A stretch of DNA of 64,000 bases from Candidatus Peregrinibacteria bacterium. Lineage in GTDB: Bacteria > Patescibacteriota > Gracilibacteria > UBA1369 > LOWO2-01-FULL-3. Below the pieces are notes generated by a model. That model ran no database searches and was not told where the DNA came from. It saw nothing but the letters and a program-made list of their open reading frames with translations. Both the position numbers and the translations under genes were made by a program. Position 1 is the first letter of the stretch; every line of letters starts with the position of its first letter. Below, piece by piece: positions 50,423-57,761 of this stretch. The DNA lies in contig JAPLYN010000005.1 in assembly GCA_026395515.1 (NCBI GenBank), positions 1 to 64,000 of the forward strand. The letters run 5' to 3'.

Positions 50423-50452
50423 AAAAAAGTGTTGAACAGGTCCGTTCAACAC
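50423..50452 (-). terminator. nth: Rho-independent terminator of nth
   Basis: A perfect 9-bp stem (50429-50437 with 50444-50452) with a 6-base loop, followed on the minus strand by TTTTTT. It lies 10 bases after the nth stop. Confidence 0.9.
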
Positions 50453-50461
50453 CACTCATTT

Positions 50462-51112
50462 TTACACAGTAGAGCTCGGACAAATCTTATTAAGCGGACA
50501 AATTTCACACTTTGGTCTTCTTGCGATACAAATCGCTCGGCCGTGATCTATCATGAGAAAAGAAAAAATTCCCCAGTCTTTTTTTTGTACTAATTTTACC
50601 AGTATCTTTTCAATCTTTACTGCATTCTTCGCATCGCTCATTTTCTTGGGAACCAATCCTAGAAGTCCACAAATTCTAGCCACATGAGTATCCACCACAA
50701 TACCTTCATTGCGCCCAAATCCAGAGCTCAACACCACATTTGCAGTCTTTCTCGCCACACCAGGCAAACTCAATAATTTTTCCATTGTATCAGGAACTTT
50801 TCCGCCAAAATCTTTCATGGTTTTTTGCGCCGCTCCTTTAATATTCTTTGCTTTATTTTTATAAAAACCTGTCGAATAAATTAATTTTTCCAATTCGTGC
50901 ACATCGCATTCAGCAAAATCACTCACCTCAGGAAATCGCTTAAATAAAGCCGGTGTGACTTTATTCACTCGCACGTCCGTACACTGCGCCGAAAGAATCA
51001 CCGCCACCACAAGTTGAAAAAGATTGCCATAATCCAGCGCGATCTTCGAATAAGGATATTGCTTTTTTAGTAGCTTAATAATTGACGCCGGATTTTTTTT
51101 CGCATCGCTCAT
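50462..51112 (-). CDS. nth: Endonuclease III
   Basis: A 216-residue DNA glycosylase/AP lyase that removes oxidised pyrimidines in base excision repair. The helix-hairpin-helix LLSLPGVARKTANVVL contains the catalytic Lys, the Asp is in VVDTHVARI, and the [4Fe-4S] cluster ligands C-x6-C-x2-C-x5-C are present near the C terminus (CIARRPKCEICPLNKICP). Length is typical. It is single, with its own terminator; a large inverted repeat lies just upstream. Confidence 0.96.
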   Translation of the reverse strand: MSDAKKNPASIIKLLKKQYPYSKIALDYGNLFQLVVAVILSAQCTDVRVNKVTPALFKRFPEVSDFAECDVHELEKLIYSTGFYKNKAKNIKGAAQKTMKDFGGKVPDTMEKLLSLPGVARKTANVVLSSGFGRNEGIVVDTHVARICGLLGLVPKKMSDAKNAVKIEKILVKLVQKKDWGIFSFLMIDHGRAICIARRPKCEICPLNKICPSSTV

Positions 51113-51153
51113 GCTAATAATTTATAACAAAAAGTAGACGTTCACCAGAATTT

Positions 51154-51236
51154 ACTTCCCCAAAAAAAATGGACCAACTCTGTTTTTGGCTTCAGAAAGG
51201 CTTTAATTCAATTTATTGAACTGAATTTGGGGAAGT
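51154..51236. repeat. Long-range inverted repeat between nth and the M23 peptidase gene
   Basis: Perfect 11-base arms ACTTCCCCAAA (51154-51164) and TTTGGGGAAGT (51226-51236) enclose 61 bases that contain a smaller palindrome TTCAATTTATTGAA. No T-run follows, so it is not an ordinary terminator. It may be a structured 3' region of the M23 gene or a leader of nth. Confidence 0.5.
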
Positions 51237-51253
51237 TAAGGACTGTCAAAATT

Positions 51254-52720
51254 TTATCTCGCGACTTCGCTAGCACTCGCATCACTCTTAATTTCCTGCA
51301 TAATCTCTTTGCTCCACAAATCTTGATATTCTTTTGGTAATCCGTTTACCTGATCCTTGCTCAAAATTGTCAGTGGCAAATACATCAAAGGATCTACATT
51401 CTTTCCATTAAAGTGAACTTCGAAATGTAAGTGAGGTCCCGTAGTCATATATCCGGCACCAGGAGTACCCGGCATACCTCCGGTCAAACCAATAATTGCT
51501 CCTTGGCTAACTTTCTGACCAGGAGTTACCAAGATACTGCTTACGTGTCCATATACAGTCATGAAACCTCCCGCATGTGAAAGAATGATATAACTGTAAC
51601 CATATCCATTATCACGCGCCACATACACCACAGCGTCTGCTGCAGCACGTATTGGAGTACTCTGATACTGTGGGATATCTACCGCATTATGTTGAACTCC
51701 GAAGACACCGACATATCTAGGATCATGGAAGTAAGCACTGATTCCTCGGCTAGGTTCTACCGGCCAAGCAAACTGTCCACCCTGCACATTCATATTACTC
51801 ATCTGGAACGCATATAGCGCCTGAGTTCTAAAGTCTAGAATTGATTTATATTTAGAAATATCAAAATTATCTCCTTCTAGTGCAATCTTATCCTGTAAGA
51901 ACTCAAGAGCATTGCCTAGAGACTTGATATCCTGCACCATCTGATCCTGTTGCTGAATAGTTTGCTCAAGTAATTTCTTGAAAACATCTTCTTGACCCAT
52001 AGTGATCTTCAAGAGATCCTGTTTTGATTGTTTTTGTAGATCAAGATCCTTTTTCTGGCTAGCTAGATCAGCCTGTAGACTTGCAAGTTTTACTCTCTTT
52101 TTCTCGAGGTCATCCTTTTCAAGTTTTAAGGTTTTTCCTAAATCATCCAATTTCTCTACCATCTGTTTGCCTGCGGCATCTAGAACATTGAAATAGTCTA
52201 ATTGGCGCATATTTTCACCTACAGATCCATCTGTTAATAGTAGCTTGAATGCATCAATAGAACCATCCTCACCATGAGAAAGCATAGAATTTTCCTCGGT
52301 ATAGATAGTTTTTACATAATCTTTTAATTGTTCAGCCTGATAATTCATCGCTACTTGGTTGATATCAATCTGTTCGTAGAGTAGGGAAATCTCATTTTCC
52401 TTTTCAATTACATTCTTGGTTACACTTAAAAGCTGAGCGGCCATAGAATCCACTCTTGCATCAATATTCTTTAATTGCTGTTGAAGCGTGGTCTTTTCCT
52501 CTGAAACAAGGTCCAAACGCATCTTCGTATCTGATACGTTATTGAGGAGCTGTTTATAATCTGTTTTATTTAGATCGATTTGCTGCTTTACCTTATCGAG
52601 AAACTGAGCGTTTTTATCAATTTGAGGAGCTGCTTCGTCAGCATAACCCATAGCAGTATTAGCTACCAAAAGGCTTAAAATCGCAGTAATCGTGATGTAT
52701 TTGTTGAATTTTTGGTTCAT
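51254..52720 (-). CDS. M23 family metallopeptidase with coiled coil (EnvC/NlpD-like)
   Basis: This 488-residue exported protein has a signal peptide (about 1-27), a long coiled coil (about 35-300, QxLKDYVKTIYTE and many Glu/Lys/Leu heptads) and a LytM/M23 domain (about 330-450). The zinc site is visible as HNAVDIP, YGHVSS and GPHLHFEV. Such enzymes cut peptidoglycan peptides or activate amidases during cell division. The short tail after the domain is hydrophilic. It is preceded by a region with tandem hairpins and followed by the inverted repeat. Confidence 0.92.
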   Translation of the reverse strand: MNQKFNKYITITAILSLLVANTAMGYADEAAPQIDKNAQFLDKVKQQIDLNKTDYKQLLNNVSDTKMRLDLVSEEKTTLQQQLKNIDARVDSMAAQLLSVTKNVIEKENEISLLYEQIDINQVAMNYQAEQLKDYVKTIYTEENSMLSHGEDGSIDAFKLLLTDGSVGENMRQLDYFNVLDAAGKQMVEKLDDLGKTLKLEKDDLEKKRVKLASLQADLASQKKDLDLQKQSKQDLLKITMGQEDVFKKLLEQTIQQQDQMVQDIKSLGNALEFLQDKIALEGDNFDISKYKSILDFRTQALYAFQMSNMNVQGGQFAWPVEPSRGISAYFHDPRYVGVFGVQHNAVDIPQYQSTPIRAAADAVVYVARDNGYGYSYIILSHAGGFMTVYGHVSSILVTPGQKVSQGAIIGLTGGMPGTPGAGYMTTGPHLHFEVHFNGKNVDPLMYLPLTILSKDQVNGLPKEYQDLWSKEIMQEIKSDASASEVAR

Positions 52721-52856
52721 ATTTGGGTTCGACGATATCTAATTATTATAGCACGAAACTGATCTGAAAACAACAGGTGAGAGGCGGGCACGGAAGCGGA
52801 CTCACAAATTGCCCTACCTAGACACACCTATTACTCTTATATCCTCTTCCCTTAAT

Positions 52857-52940
52857 TTGTATGCCAAACGTGCATACAATTGCTAGATTTAGGCTTAATG
52901 ATGAGCAAATCTCACGGTTGTGTGCACAATGTGCGTACAG
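52857..52940 (+). promoter_or_regulatory. Two similar stem-loops upstream of rpmA
   Basis: Two 23-base elements, 52857-52879 and 52918-52940, share TTGTnTGC-N7-GCnTACA. The first pairs perfectly; the second keeps its pairing only through G-U pairs, the pattern of covariation of a conserved RNA or operator. They lie about 150-230 bases before the rpmA ATG in a 367-base gap that otherwise holds only a promoter. Confidence 0.45.
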
Positions 52941-53035
52941 ATTTGGGGCAGGTAAGTAATAGGACAAAACACCTCGGTAAATCCTTATCAACCCCTCCAC
53001 GCCCACCCACATCTGGCCCCAATCCGAAAAAAGAC

Positions 53036-53064
53036 TTGCATTTATCAACACATTCTCCTAAAAT
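53036..53064 (+). promoter_or_regulatory. rpmA: rpmA promoter
   Basis: TTGCAT (53036-53041), 17-base spacer, TAAAAT (53059-53064), 23 bases before ATG 53088. Confidence 0.65.
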
Positions 53065-53087
53065 CACCAAGCAATAACTCAAACAAC

Positions 53088-53369
53088 ATGTCACATAAGA
53101 AAGCAGCCGGTTCCACGCAAAACGGCCGAGACTCGCAAGCGAAACGCCTTGGCGTAAAGGTATTCGGAGAACAAGCAGTAAGAGCTGGAGGTATCATTAT
53201 TCGTCAGAGAGGTACTAAATATTTCCCTGGAAAGAATGCTGGTATGGGTAAAGACCACACAATCTTCTCTTTGATTGATGGAAAGGTTCACTTTACACAG
53301 AAAGCGATGAAGAAGTTCGACGGACGCGTATTCAAAGATAAAGTAGTGAATATTCTCCCAGTAGCTTAA
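53088..53369 (+). CDS. rpmA: 50S ribosomal protein L27
   Basis: The 93-residue L27 sits at the peptidyl transferase centre. Recognised by [57 protein letters not shown]. No extra N-terminal cleavage extension is seen, as expected outside Firmicutes. In most bacteria rplU (L21) precedes it; here rplU is absent from this locus and rpmA stands alone with its own promoter and terminator. Confidence 0.97.
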   Translation: MSHKKAAGSTQNGRDSQAKRLGVKVFGEQAVRAGGIIIRQRGTKYFPGKNAGMGKDHTIFSLIDGKVHFTQKAMKKFDGRVFKDKVVNILPVA

Positions 53370-53390
53370 TCTAGATTAAATCTACATTTG

Positions 53391-53418
53391 AAAAGTCCTC
53401 AGAAATGGGGACTTTTTT
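53391..53418 (+). terminator. rpmA: Rho-independent terminator of rpmA
   Basis: AAAAGTCC (53391-53398) pairs with GGACTTTT (53409-53416) around a 10-base loop, followed by a T-run. Confidence 0.85.
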
Positions 53419-53435
53419 AGTAATTAATTCTCTGT

Positions 53436-53441
53436 TATAAT
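53436..53441 (+). promoter_or_regulatory. -10 box with likely leaderless start of 53448 gene
   Basis: TATAAT ends 6 bases before ATG 53448, so transcription would begin at the start codon. No Shine-Dalgarno site is present. Confidence 0.55.
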
Positions 53442-53447
53442 ATACCT

Positions 53448-54167
53448 ATGTCATTAGAACAATTTATCAGTCCGGATCAGGGAGAAGGAATGTCCGAAGC
53501 GGCGTTCGAGGCCCTGAGAGAAAGAATGGCAGCTGCGGCTGCTCAGATTGCCGCTATCAAAAAAGAGGAAGGAAAACAGAAGAAACAGGAAGACGAATTG
53601 CTAAAAATTCTTCTAAAATTCGTGAAGACCAGCAGCAAGACAGATTTAGTTCTACTTATTAGTCGCGTCTTAGAACAAAATATTCCCGCAAATTTTATTC
53701 TTTCTATCATTGTCTTAAGCAATCCTGAAATTCATGGGGAAGTAGGGCATTTCAAAGTGCTTGATCATGCTGGCGCCGACGAGTCCGCGCCACAGAAAAA
53801 TGCTCTCATATTTTTTAGTTCCAACGACGACACTCTTCCTCTTAAAGTGAAAATTGCTCTCGATAACTGGATGAAAAATCTTCTTCTTCAAGCCGAAGAA
53901 AATCCACAGAAATTAATTAAGACCGCATACGAAATTGAAATGAGAGAGCTCCCAAAAGAATGGGATTTTGAAGATCCAAAATATGAAAGAATTGAACGCG
54001 TGCAGCCGGTTCTAGTTCAAATTATTACTTCTGTTATGAGAGAATTCCTCGAACAAAATAATATTAACGAGCCATTTGAAAAACTCTACGATTTTGCGAA
54101 GTTTATTATTACGGGAATTTTGAACAAGACCAAAGAAAATCTTGATGGTCGCAAGCTTCTACACTAA
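53448..54167 (+). CDS. Hypothetical helical cytoplasmic protein
   Basis: This 239-residue protein has no signal peptide or membrane helix. The first 55 residues are Ala/Lys/Glu/Gln-rich and helical (coiled-coil-like); the rest contains hydrophobic helices such as LLKILLKFVKTSSKTDLVLLISRVLEQNIPANFILSIIV and LKVKIALDNWMKNLL, and ends with FAKFIITGILNKTKENLDGRKLLH. The pattern suggests an all-helical repeat-like fold. No known family is recognised. It is likely expressed as a leaderless message. Confidence 0.75.
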   Translation: MSLEQFISPDQGEGMSEAAFEALRERMAAAAAQIAAIKKEEGKQKKQEDELLKILLKFVKTSSKTDLVLLISRVLEQNIPANFILSIIVLSNPEIHGEVGHFKVLDHAGADESAPQKNALIFFSSNDDTLPLKVKIALDNWMKNLLLQAEENPQKLIKTAYEIEMRELPKEWDFEDPKYERIERVQPVLVQIITSVMREFLEQNNINEPFEKLYDFAKFIITGILNKTKENLDGRKLLH

Positions 54168-54169
54168 GA

Positions 54170-54385
54170 CTATTTTATCAGGCCTTTTCTCTTCAATTCT
54201 TCTATCAAGTCTTCTGCCGGCATGTCTATGAGCTTTGATTCACAGATGAAATTGGCTACTTTTTTGAATTCTGGTGAGTCCATATCGTCAATTCCTACCT
54301 GATACATCATACTTGCCAACTTGGAAATATCTTCCGAGTTTAGGCCAAACTTCACGCTGAGATCTATGAGGTGTTTATTTTCCAT
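54170..54385 (-). CDS. Small helical hypothetical protein
   Basis: This 71-residue acidic protein is predicted helical (KFGLNSEDISKLASMMYQVG, then EDLIEELKRKGL). No family is recognised. It is convergent with the 53448 gene, two bases from it, and 77 bases from the divergent permease gene. The ATG at 54385 and a full open frame support it, but there is no other evidence. Confidence 0.6.
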   Translation of the reverse strand: MENKHLIDLSVKFGLNSEDISKLASMMYQVGIDDMDSPEFKKVANFICESKLIDMPAEDLIEELKRKGLIK

Positions 54386-54462
54386 GGCAAAAATTTATCA
54401 CAAATAATTTTTATAAACAAATTGAAGCGAGTATACTCCGATGAGTTTAAGGAAAGTAGTTT

Positions 54463-55200
54463 ATGGAAATTTTTCTTTTAAGTATCTTTGGTTTTGGTTT
54501 GGGCCTTGTAAATTCTATTTCAGGTGGGGGAGGAGTCTTCGCTTTGCCAGTATTTTTAGCTGTTGGTTTATCACCCGCAAATGCTCTGGCACTTAACCTT
54601 ATTTCAGATGTAGGTGTACTGCTCGGAGTAATTAACAATTATTATCGCAGCAAAGAAATTAATTGGAAATTTGCTTTTAAGATTTTTATTTTTTCTTTTG
54701 TCGGCTCGATAATCGGAGCTAAGCTAATTGTCTCCCTGCCTCCGGACTTAGTAAAAAATATTATTTTCATCGGAATCTTTATTGGCATGTTCTTTTTACT
54801 AAAGCCGGTGAAGCACAGAGATGAACACGATAGGTTATCATGGTGGAAAATGGCACTAGGATATTTTGGTCTGTTTCTTGTAGGTGTGTGGGACGGTTCC
54901 ATTGCTATTGCTGGTACTACTTTCGCACTCCTTATCATCGCTCACATGTTCGGGAAAAGCTTTATACAGGGAAGAATTGCCTATGCTGCCGCCAGCACAC
55001 CTGGCACATTCATAGCGGCTGCGATTCTTTATTCCGAATCTACTATTAGTTGGCAGTGGCCTTTAATTATTTTAGTTTCAAATTTCGTCGGCGCTTGGGT
55101 GGGGTCTCGCATGGCGATTAAACATGGGGATTCCTTGATCAAAAAGTGCATGGTAGGCATCTCGATTTTGATTGTAATAAAACTAATCTTCTTTCCTTAA
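54463..55200 (+). CDS. TauE/SafE family permease
   Basis: This 245-residue membrane protein of the sulfite/organosulfur exporter (TauE/SafE, formerly DUF81) family has about 7-8 helices. The N-terminal SxISGGGGVFALPVFLAVGLSPANALALN and the inner repeat WDGSIAIAGTTFALLIIAHMFGKS are typical of the two-fold repeated family. The substrate is unknown. A TATACT at 54432-54437 may be its -10, and TAAGGA stands before the ATG. The gene ends in a hairpin immediately before tRNA-His. Confidence 0.88.
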   Translation: MEIFLLSIFGFGLGLVNSISGGGGVFALPVFLAVGLSPANALALNLISDVGVLLGVINNYYRSKEINWKFAFKIFIFSFVGSIIGAKLIVSLPPDLVKNIIFIGIFIGMFFLLKPVKHRDEHDRLSWWKMALGYFGLFLVGVWDGSIAIAGTTFALLIIAHMFGKSFIQGRIAYAAASTPGTFIAAAILYSESTISWQWPLIILVSNFVGAWVGSRMAIKHGDSLIKKCMVGISILIVIKLIFFP

Positions 55201-55213
55201 AAAAGAAGATTTT
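55185..55213 (+). terminator. Hairpin overlapping the permease stop
   Basis: AATCTTCTTT (55185-55194) pairs with AAAGAAGATT (55202-55211), 10 bp, followed by TT; the stop codon lies in the loop. It probably ends the permease transcript before the convergent tRNA-His. Confidence 0.55.
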
Positions 55214-55214
55214 C

Positions 55215-55292
55215 TGGGGTGAGCTATGGGATTCGAACCCACGACCCTCTGGACCACAACCAGATGCTCTAACCAACTGAGCTAAGCCCACC
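55215..55292 (-). tRNA. tRNA-His (anticodon GTG)
   Basis: Minus-strand cloverleaf: acceptor GTGGGCT/AGCTCAC with the extra G(-1) of histidine tRNAs opposite discriminator C, D-arm AGCTCAGTTGGTTAGAGC, anticodon loop TTGTGGT, T-loop TTCGAAT. The CCA end is encoded (55215-55217). Confidence 0.96.
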
Positions 55293-55375
55293 ACGTTTGA
55301 CGATCACTAAAATCGCTTCAGCATCTTAACAGGTATATAGGAAAATTCAACAGAAATAATGTAGCTTACACTTTG

Positions 55376-55452
55376 GGAGCGGGTGCGAGCGCAGTGAGCG
55401 CGGAGGATGAACGAGGATCTGGCTATGCCAGTCCGAGTGAAGACGGAGCTTA
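55376..55452. repeat. GC-rich palindromic intergenic block
   Basis: Contains GCGC-AGTGA-GCGC, direct repeat GAGCGC and the hairpin CTGGC-TAT-GCCAG (around 55420-55432). It is of the same style as the palindromes around atpE. Confidence 0.4.
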
Positions 55453-55462
55453 CAAAAGAAAT

Positions 55463-55632
55463 AAAAAAGCCCTCCCCACTTGGAGGAGAGCCCTTGTATA
55501 GACTTAGGAATACGAACGCCCTAGAAAAGCCTTTGTAACCTAATCCTTCAAGATTATTCGAAACGGCAAGCCGCTATCGATATACTCAGAGCCCTGTATT
55601 CTTAGCCCGTGGCCCGGCTTTTTTGATCAGCA
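55463..55632 (-). ncRNA. Candidate structured 170-nt RNA
   Basis: The gene-free interval 55293-55797 holds a minus-strand transcription unit: promoter at 55639-55667 and a Rho-independent terminator at 55463-55493 (9-bp stem with GU pairs, then TTTTTT). The product can pair AAAAGCC near its 5' end with GGCTTTT further on, and GAATAC with GTATTC, in the interleaved order that makes a pseudoknot, with internal hairpins between. It is not a recognisable tmRNA, SRP RNA or RNase P RNA; a 6S-like or trans-acting RNA is possible. Confidence 0.5.
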
Positions 55633-55638
55633 TCACTT

Positions 55639-55667
55639 AATATACTTAATCCCGACTATTCGTGCAA
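55639..55667 (-). promoter_or_regulatory. Promoter of the candidate RNA
   Basis: Minus strand: TTGCAC (55662-55667), 17-base spacer, TATATT (55639-55644). Transcription would start near 55632. Confidence 0.6.
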
Positions 55668-55687
55668 GTTATTTTGATTAACCACTT

Positions 55688-55732
55688 TAGTTTCCTGTTG
55701 CGAAGTTCCTGAATAGTTACAGAAGGAAACTA
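55688..55732. repeat. Inverted repeat after the lipoprotein operon
   Basis: TAGTTTCCT (55688-55696) and AGGAAACTA (55724-55732) form 9-bp arms around 27 bases. It lies between the end of the 55798 gene and the ncRNA promoter and may terminate or insulate the operon, although no T-run follows. Confidence 0.45.
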
Positions 55733-55797
55733 GACTTTCATTATAACACAACGAAGAGAAATGTCAAACAGAAGGTGTGATATAAATATTAAGCTTC

Positions 55798-56307
55798 CTA
55801 TCTCTGCATGAAATCACCCGCTTCTCTAGCTTGCTTCTCAATCATCTTTTTCACATCTTCTGGCATATCGTCATCTTCTGCTGGTTTTAGTGGTGGAGTG
55901 ACGAAGGTTGGAGTTTCTATTGGCATAGCCTTAGGACCATCTTCGTCCACGGTAGGAAGAATCGTAGTATTGAGTTCAATATCAGGAGGTAGCTCAATTT
56001 TTTCACGCTTAACCTCCGGATGCATCAGTTTCCAGCCTTCCATAATTCCATCAAGTTTGCTCTTTTCTATTTTGCACGCTTGCAAGTCGTCAACCTTAGG
56101 CGCCTCATGCTTAACGCCCACGCCTTCCAAAGCTCCCTGAATACCTGCGACCTCAAGCTGACATTTATCAAGTTCCTTGTCTCCACATGCCGACATGGCA
56201 AGAACTGAAGCAAGAACCGGCGCCAGTCTCAAAATTGATTTCACAAAATTAACTCTTGATCCAGAATCGCTCTCGTGATCAGTCTCGAAACTATTAGGTC
56301 TGTCCAT
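55798..56307 (-). CDS. Lipoprotein-like protein with GWKxxHPEV motif
   Basis: This 169-residue protein has a polar N terminus (DRPNSFETDHESDSGS) before the hydrophobic stretch LAPVLASVLAMSAC, where SAC forms a lipobox-like end. It is followed by Cys-containing helical segments and the motif GWKLMHPEVKREKIELPP, then an acidic Pro/Glu tail. The GWKxxHPEV motif is also found near the C terminus of the giant gene 59324. ATG 56307 is chosen because a TTGACG/TATTTT promoter ends upstream of it; the open frame extends to 56385. Function is unknown. Confidence 0.65.
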   Translation of the reverse strand: MDRPNSFETDHESDSGSRVNFVKSILRLAPVLASVLAMSACGDKELDKCQLEVAGIQGALEGVGVKHEAPKVDDLQACKIEKSKLDGIMEGWKLMHPEVKREKIELPPDIELNTTILPTVDEDGPKAMPIETPTFVTPPLKPAEDDDMPEDVKKMIEKQAREAGDFMQR

Positions 56308-56332
56308 AAAATTGTTATATTGAATAGTACGC

Positions 56333-56361
56333 AAAATACTACTTTCTGAATATAACGTCAA
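56333..56361 (-). promoter_or_regulatory. Promoter of the 55798 lipoprotein gene
   Basis: Minus strand: TTGACG (56356-56361), 17-base spacer, TATTTT (56333-56338), about 26 bases before ATG 56307. It overlaps the end region of the upstream 79-residue gene. Confidence 0.45.
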
Positions 56362-56389
56362 TAAAGGACGGCAGGCCTTAGCCAAAAGA

Positions 56390-56629
56390 TTACTTTTTTA
56401 GCTTGTTCAATCCATCCACCATCATCTTGTATTTGAGCTCAGCACGCTTTTGTTTTTCATTGAGCTTCTCCATTTTCTCGTGCTCAGTACTTAGAGTTTT
56501 GTATAAAGTAGAGAGCTCTTCCTCGTTCATTCCAGGAAGAATAATCTCTATCATACTTTTTTGATGAGTCGTGATAGTGGAAGTCGGAAGAAATCCCAAG
56601 ATAGCTTTTTTTAATTCTTCTTTATTCAT
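56390..56629 (-). CDS. Small coiled-coil protein
   Basis: This 79-residue protein is helical, with a heptad-rich second half (STLYKTLSTEHEKMEKLNEKQKRAELKYKMM). It begins 2 bases after the stop of the 330-residue gene, so the two are co-transcribed. No family is recognised. It may act as a partner of the larger cluster proteins; the evidence is the operon arrangement only. Confidence 0.65.
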   Translation of the reverse strand: MNKEELKKAILGFLPTSTITTHQKSMIEIILPGMNEEELSTLYKTLSTEHEKMEKLNEKQKRAELKYKMMVDGLNKLKK

Positions 56630-56631
56630 GA

Positions 56632-57624
56632 TTAAGCAGATTTCTTACCAGTAAGAATTTCAATTAAACGCTTAATATCGGAATCTTCAATATTGAAAAC
56701 TAAATCAGTCAAAGTCTGTGTATCAATATGATCTGGTTTTTCCACCATTAACTTATTAGTAATTTTCATTACATTTTTTATTTTAGCTTCGTTCGTATTT
56801 GGGAAAATAGATTTTTTCATCACAGCTGCAATTTCGGATTCATTTTTCATCGGCTGCTCTTTGATTCCTTTGAGAGTATCAACATCATCCGTAGTAAGAT
56901 TAAAACTTTCTAAAAGCTTGAGTCCCTGTCCTTTTTCTATGCCTGACCCTGGAATAAAACTAAGTCCAGCCTGAATTCCTTCAACTGTAGAATTAATTTC
57001 TGTTTTGAAAATCTTCAACACCGGCATGCTCAAAAGTTTTTCCAATTTGAACGCAGATTTATCGGAAATTTTATAAAGCCTGTCGAGAGCTTCTTTAAAT
57101 TTAGTTGGGTCGTTGTATTTAGCTTTAAACTTTGCAATTGTCAGTAAACTTAATGAGCCCATTGCCTTCACTTCATCAAGTGTAGACATTTCCGGTGTCT
57201 TGTTGTTTACAGAATCAGTTAATTTACCCTTAGCTGACTTGAGGGCATCCTGCATTTCCACCGGAACCTCACCGCCTGCTGTTGCAACCATTGCCACTGC
57301 TTCGTTGAAAAATTCCTTATCTGCTTCTGGTGTTTTTTCGTCTAATTTAGCTGCTGCTTTTGCATCATTTACTCTGGCATCAATACTTTTATTTGCCTCA
57401 GCCTTAGCTTCCGCAGAAACCTCTTTTTTTTCATCTTCTATTCCGCGAATTTCATTCCAAAAAGTCTTAGCAAAAATGGCAATTTTTTCATACCAATGTT
57501 TATCTTTTGATTTTCCTACATTCTCAAGAGCCTTAGAAAAAGCACCAGGTATATTCTCCAATTTAAATTTTCCTTCTTTTGGTTTTTCTTGCGGCGCTGT
57601 TTGTTTTTGTTCTTCTCTAGCCAT
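56632..57624 (-). CDS. Hypothetical 330-residue helical protein
   Basis: The N-terminal 30 residues are polar (Lys/Gln/Pro/Glu), with no signal peptide. A region at about 32-60 (FSKALENVGKSKDKHWYEKIAIFAKTFWNEI) is amphipathic. The next 50 residues are Ala/Glu/Lys-rich, probably disordered or coiled. The rest is alpha-helical with repeated KxLExL patterns and FIPGSGIEKGQ in the middle. No family is recognised. It is the first gene of the minus-strand operon (with the 79-residue gene), preceded by a strong promoter. Confidence 0.7.
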   Translation of the reverse strand: MAREEQKQTAPQEKPKEGKFKLENIPGAFSKALENVGKSKDKHWYEKIAIFAKTFWNEIRGIEDEKKEVSAEAKAEANKSIDARVNDAKAAAKLDEKTPEADKEFFNEAVAMVATAGGEVPVEMQDALKSAKGKLTDSVNNKTPEMSTLDEVKAMGSLSLLTIAKFKAKYNDPTKFKEALDRLYKISDKSAFKLEKLLSMPVLKIFKTEINSTVEGIQAGLSFIPGSGIEKGQGLKLLESFNLTTDDVDTLKGIKEQPMKNESEIAAVMKKSIFPNTNEAKIKNVMKITNKLMVEKPDHIDTQTLTDLVFNIEDSDIKRLIEILTGKKSA

Positions 57625-57647
57625 ATTTTTTGTTTTTTATATCTATA

Positions 57648-57676
57648 ATTATACCATTTTTTAGTCTTTTTTGCAA
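57648..57676 (-). promoter_or_regulatory. Promoter of the 57624 operon
   Basis: Minus strand: TTGCAA (57671-57676), 17-base spacer, TATAAT (57648-57653) with TG before it (extended -10). Start near 57641 gives a leader of about 17 bases. Confidence 0.72.
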
Positions 57677-57709
57677 AAGCTCTACAACATAAATCTTAAG
57701 GTAGTAGTC

Positions 57710-57738
57710 TTGACAAAACACAGAAATAGGCAGAGGAT
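57710..57738 (+). promoter_or_regulatory. Possible promoter of the 57762 gene
   Basis: TTGACA (57710-57715), 17-base spacer, GAGGAT (57733-57738); the -10 is poor. It is divergent from the 57624 operon promoter. Confidence 0.35.
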
Positions 57739-57761
57739 GAAGAACTCATAATAAACACAAT

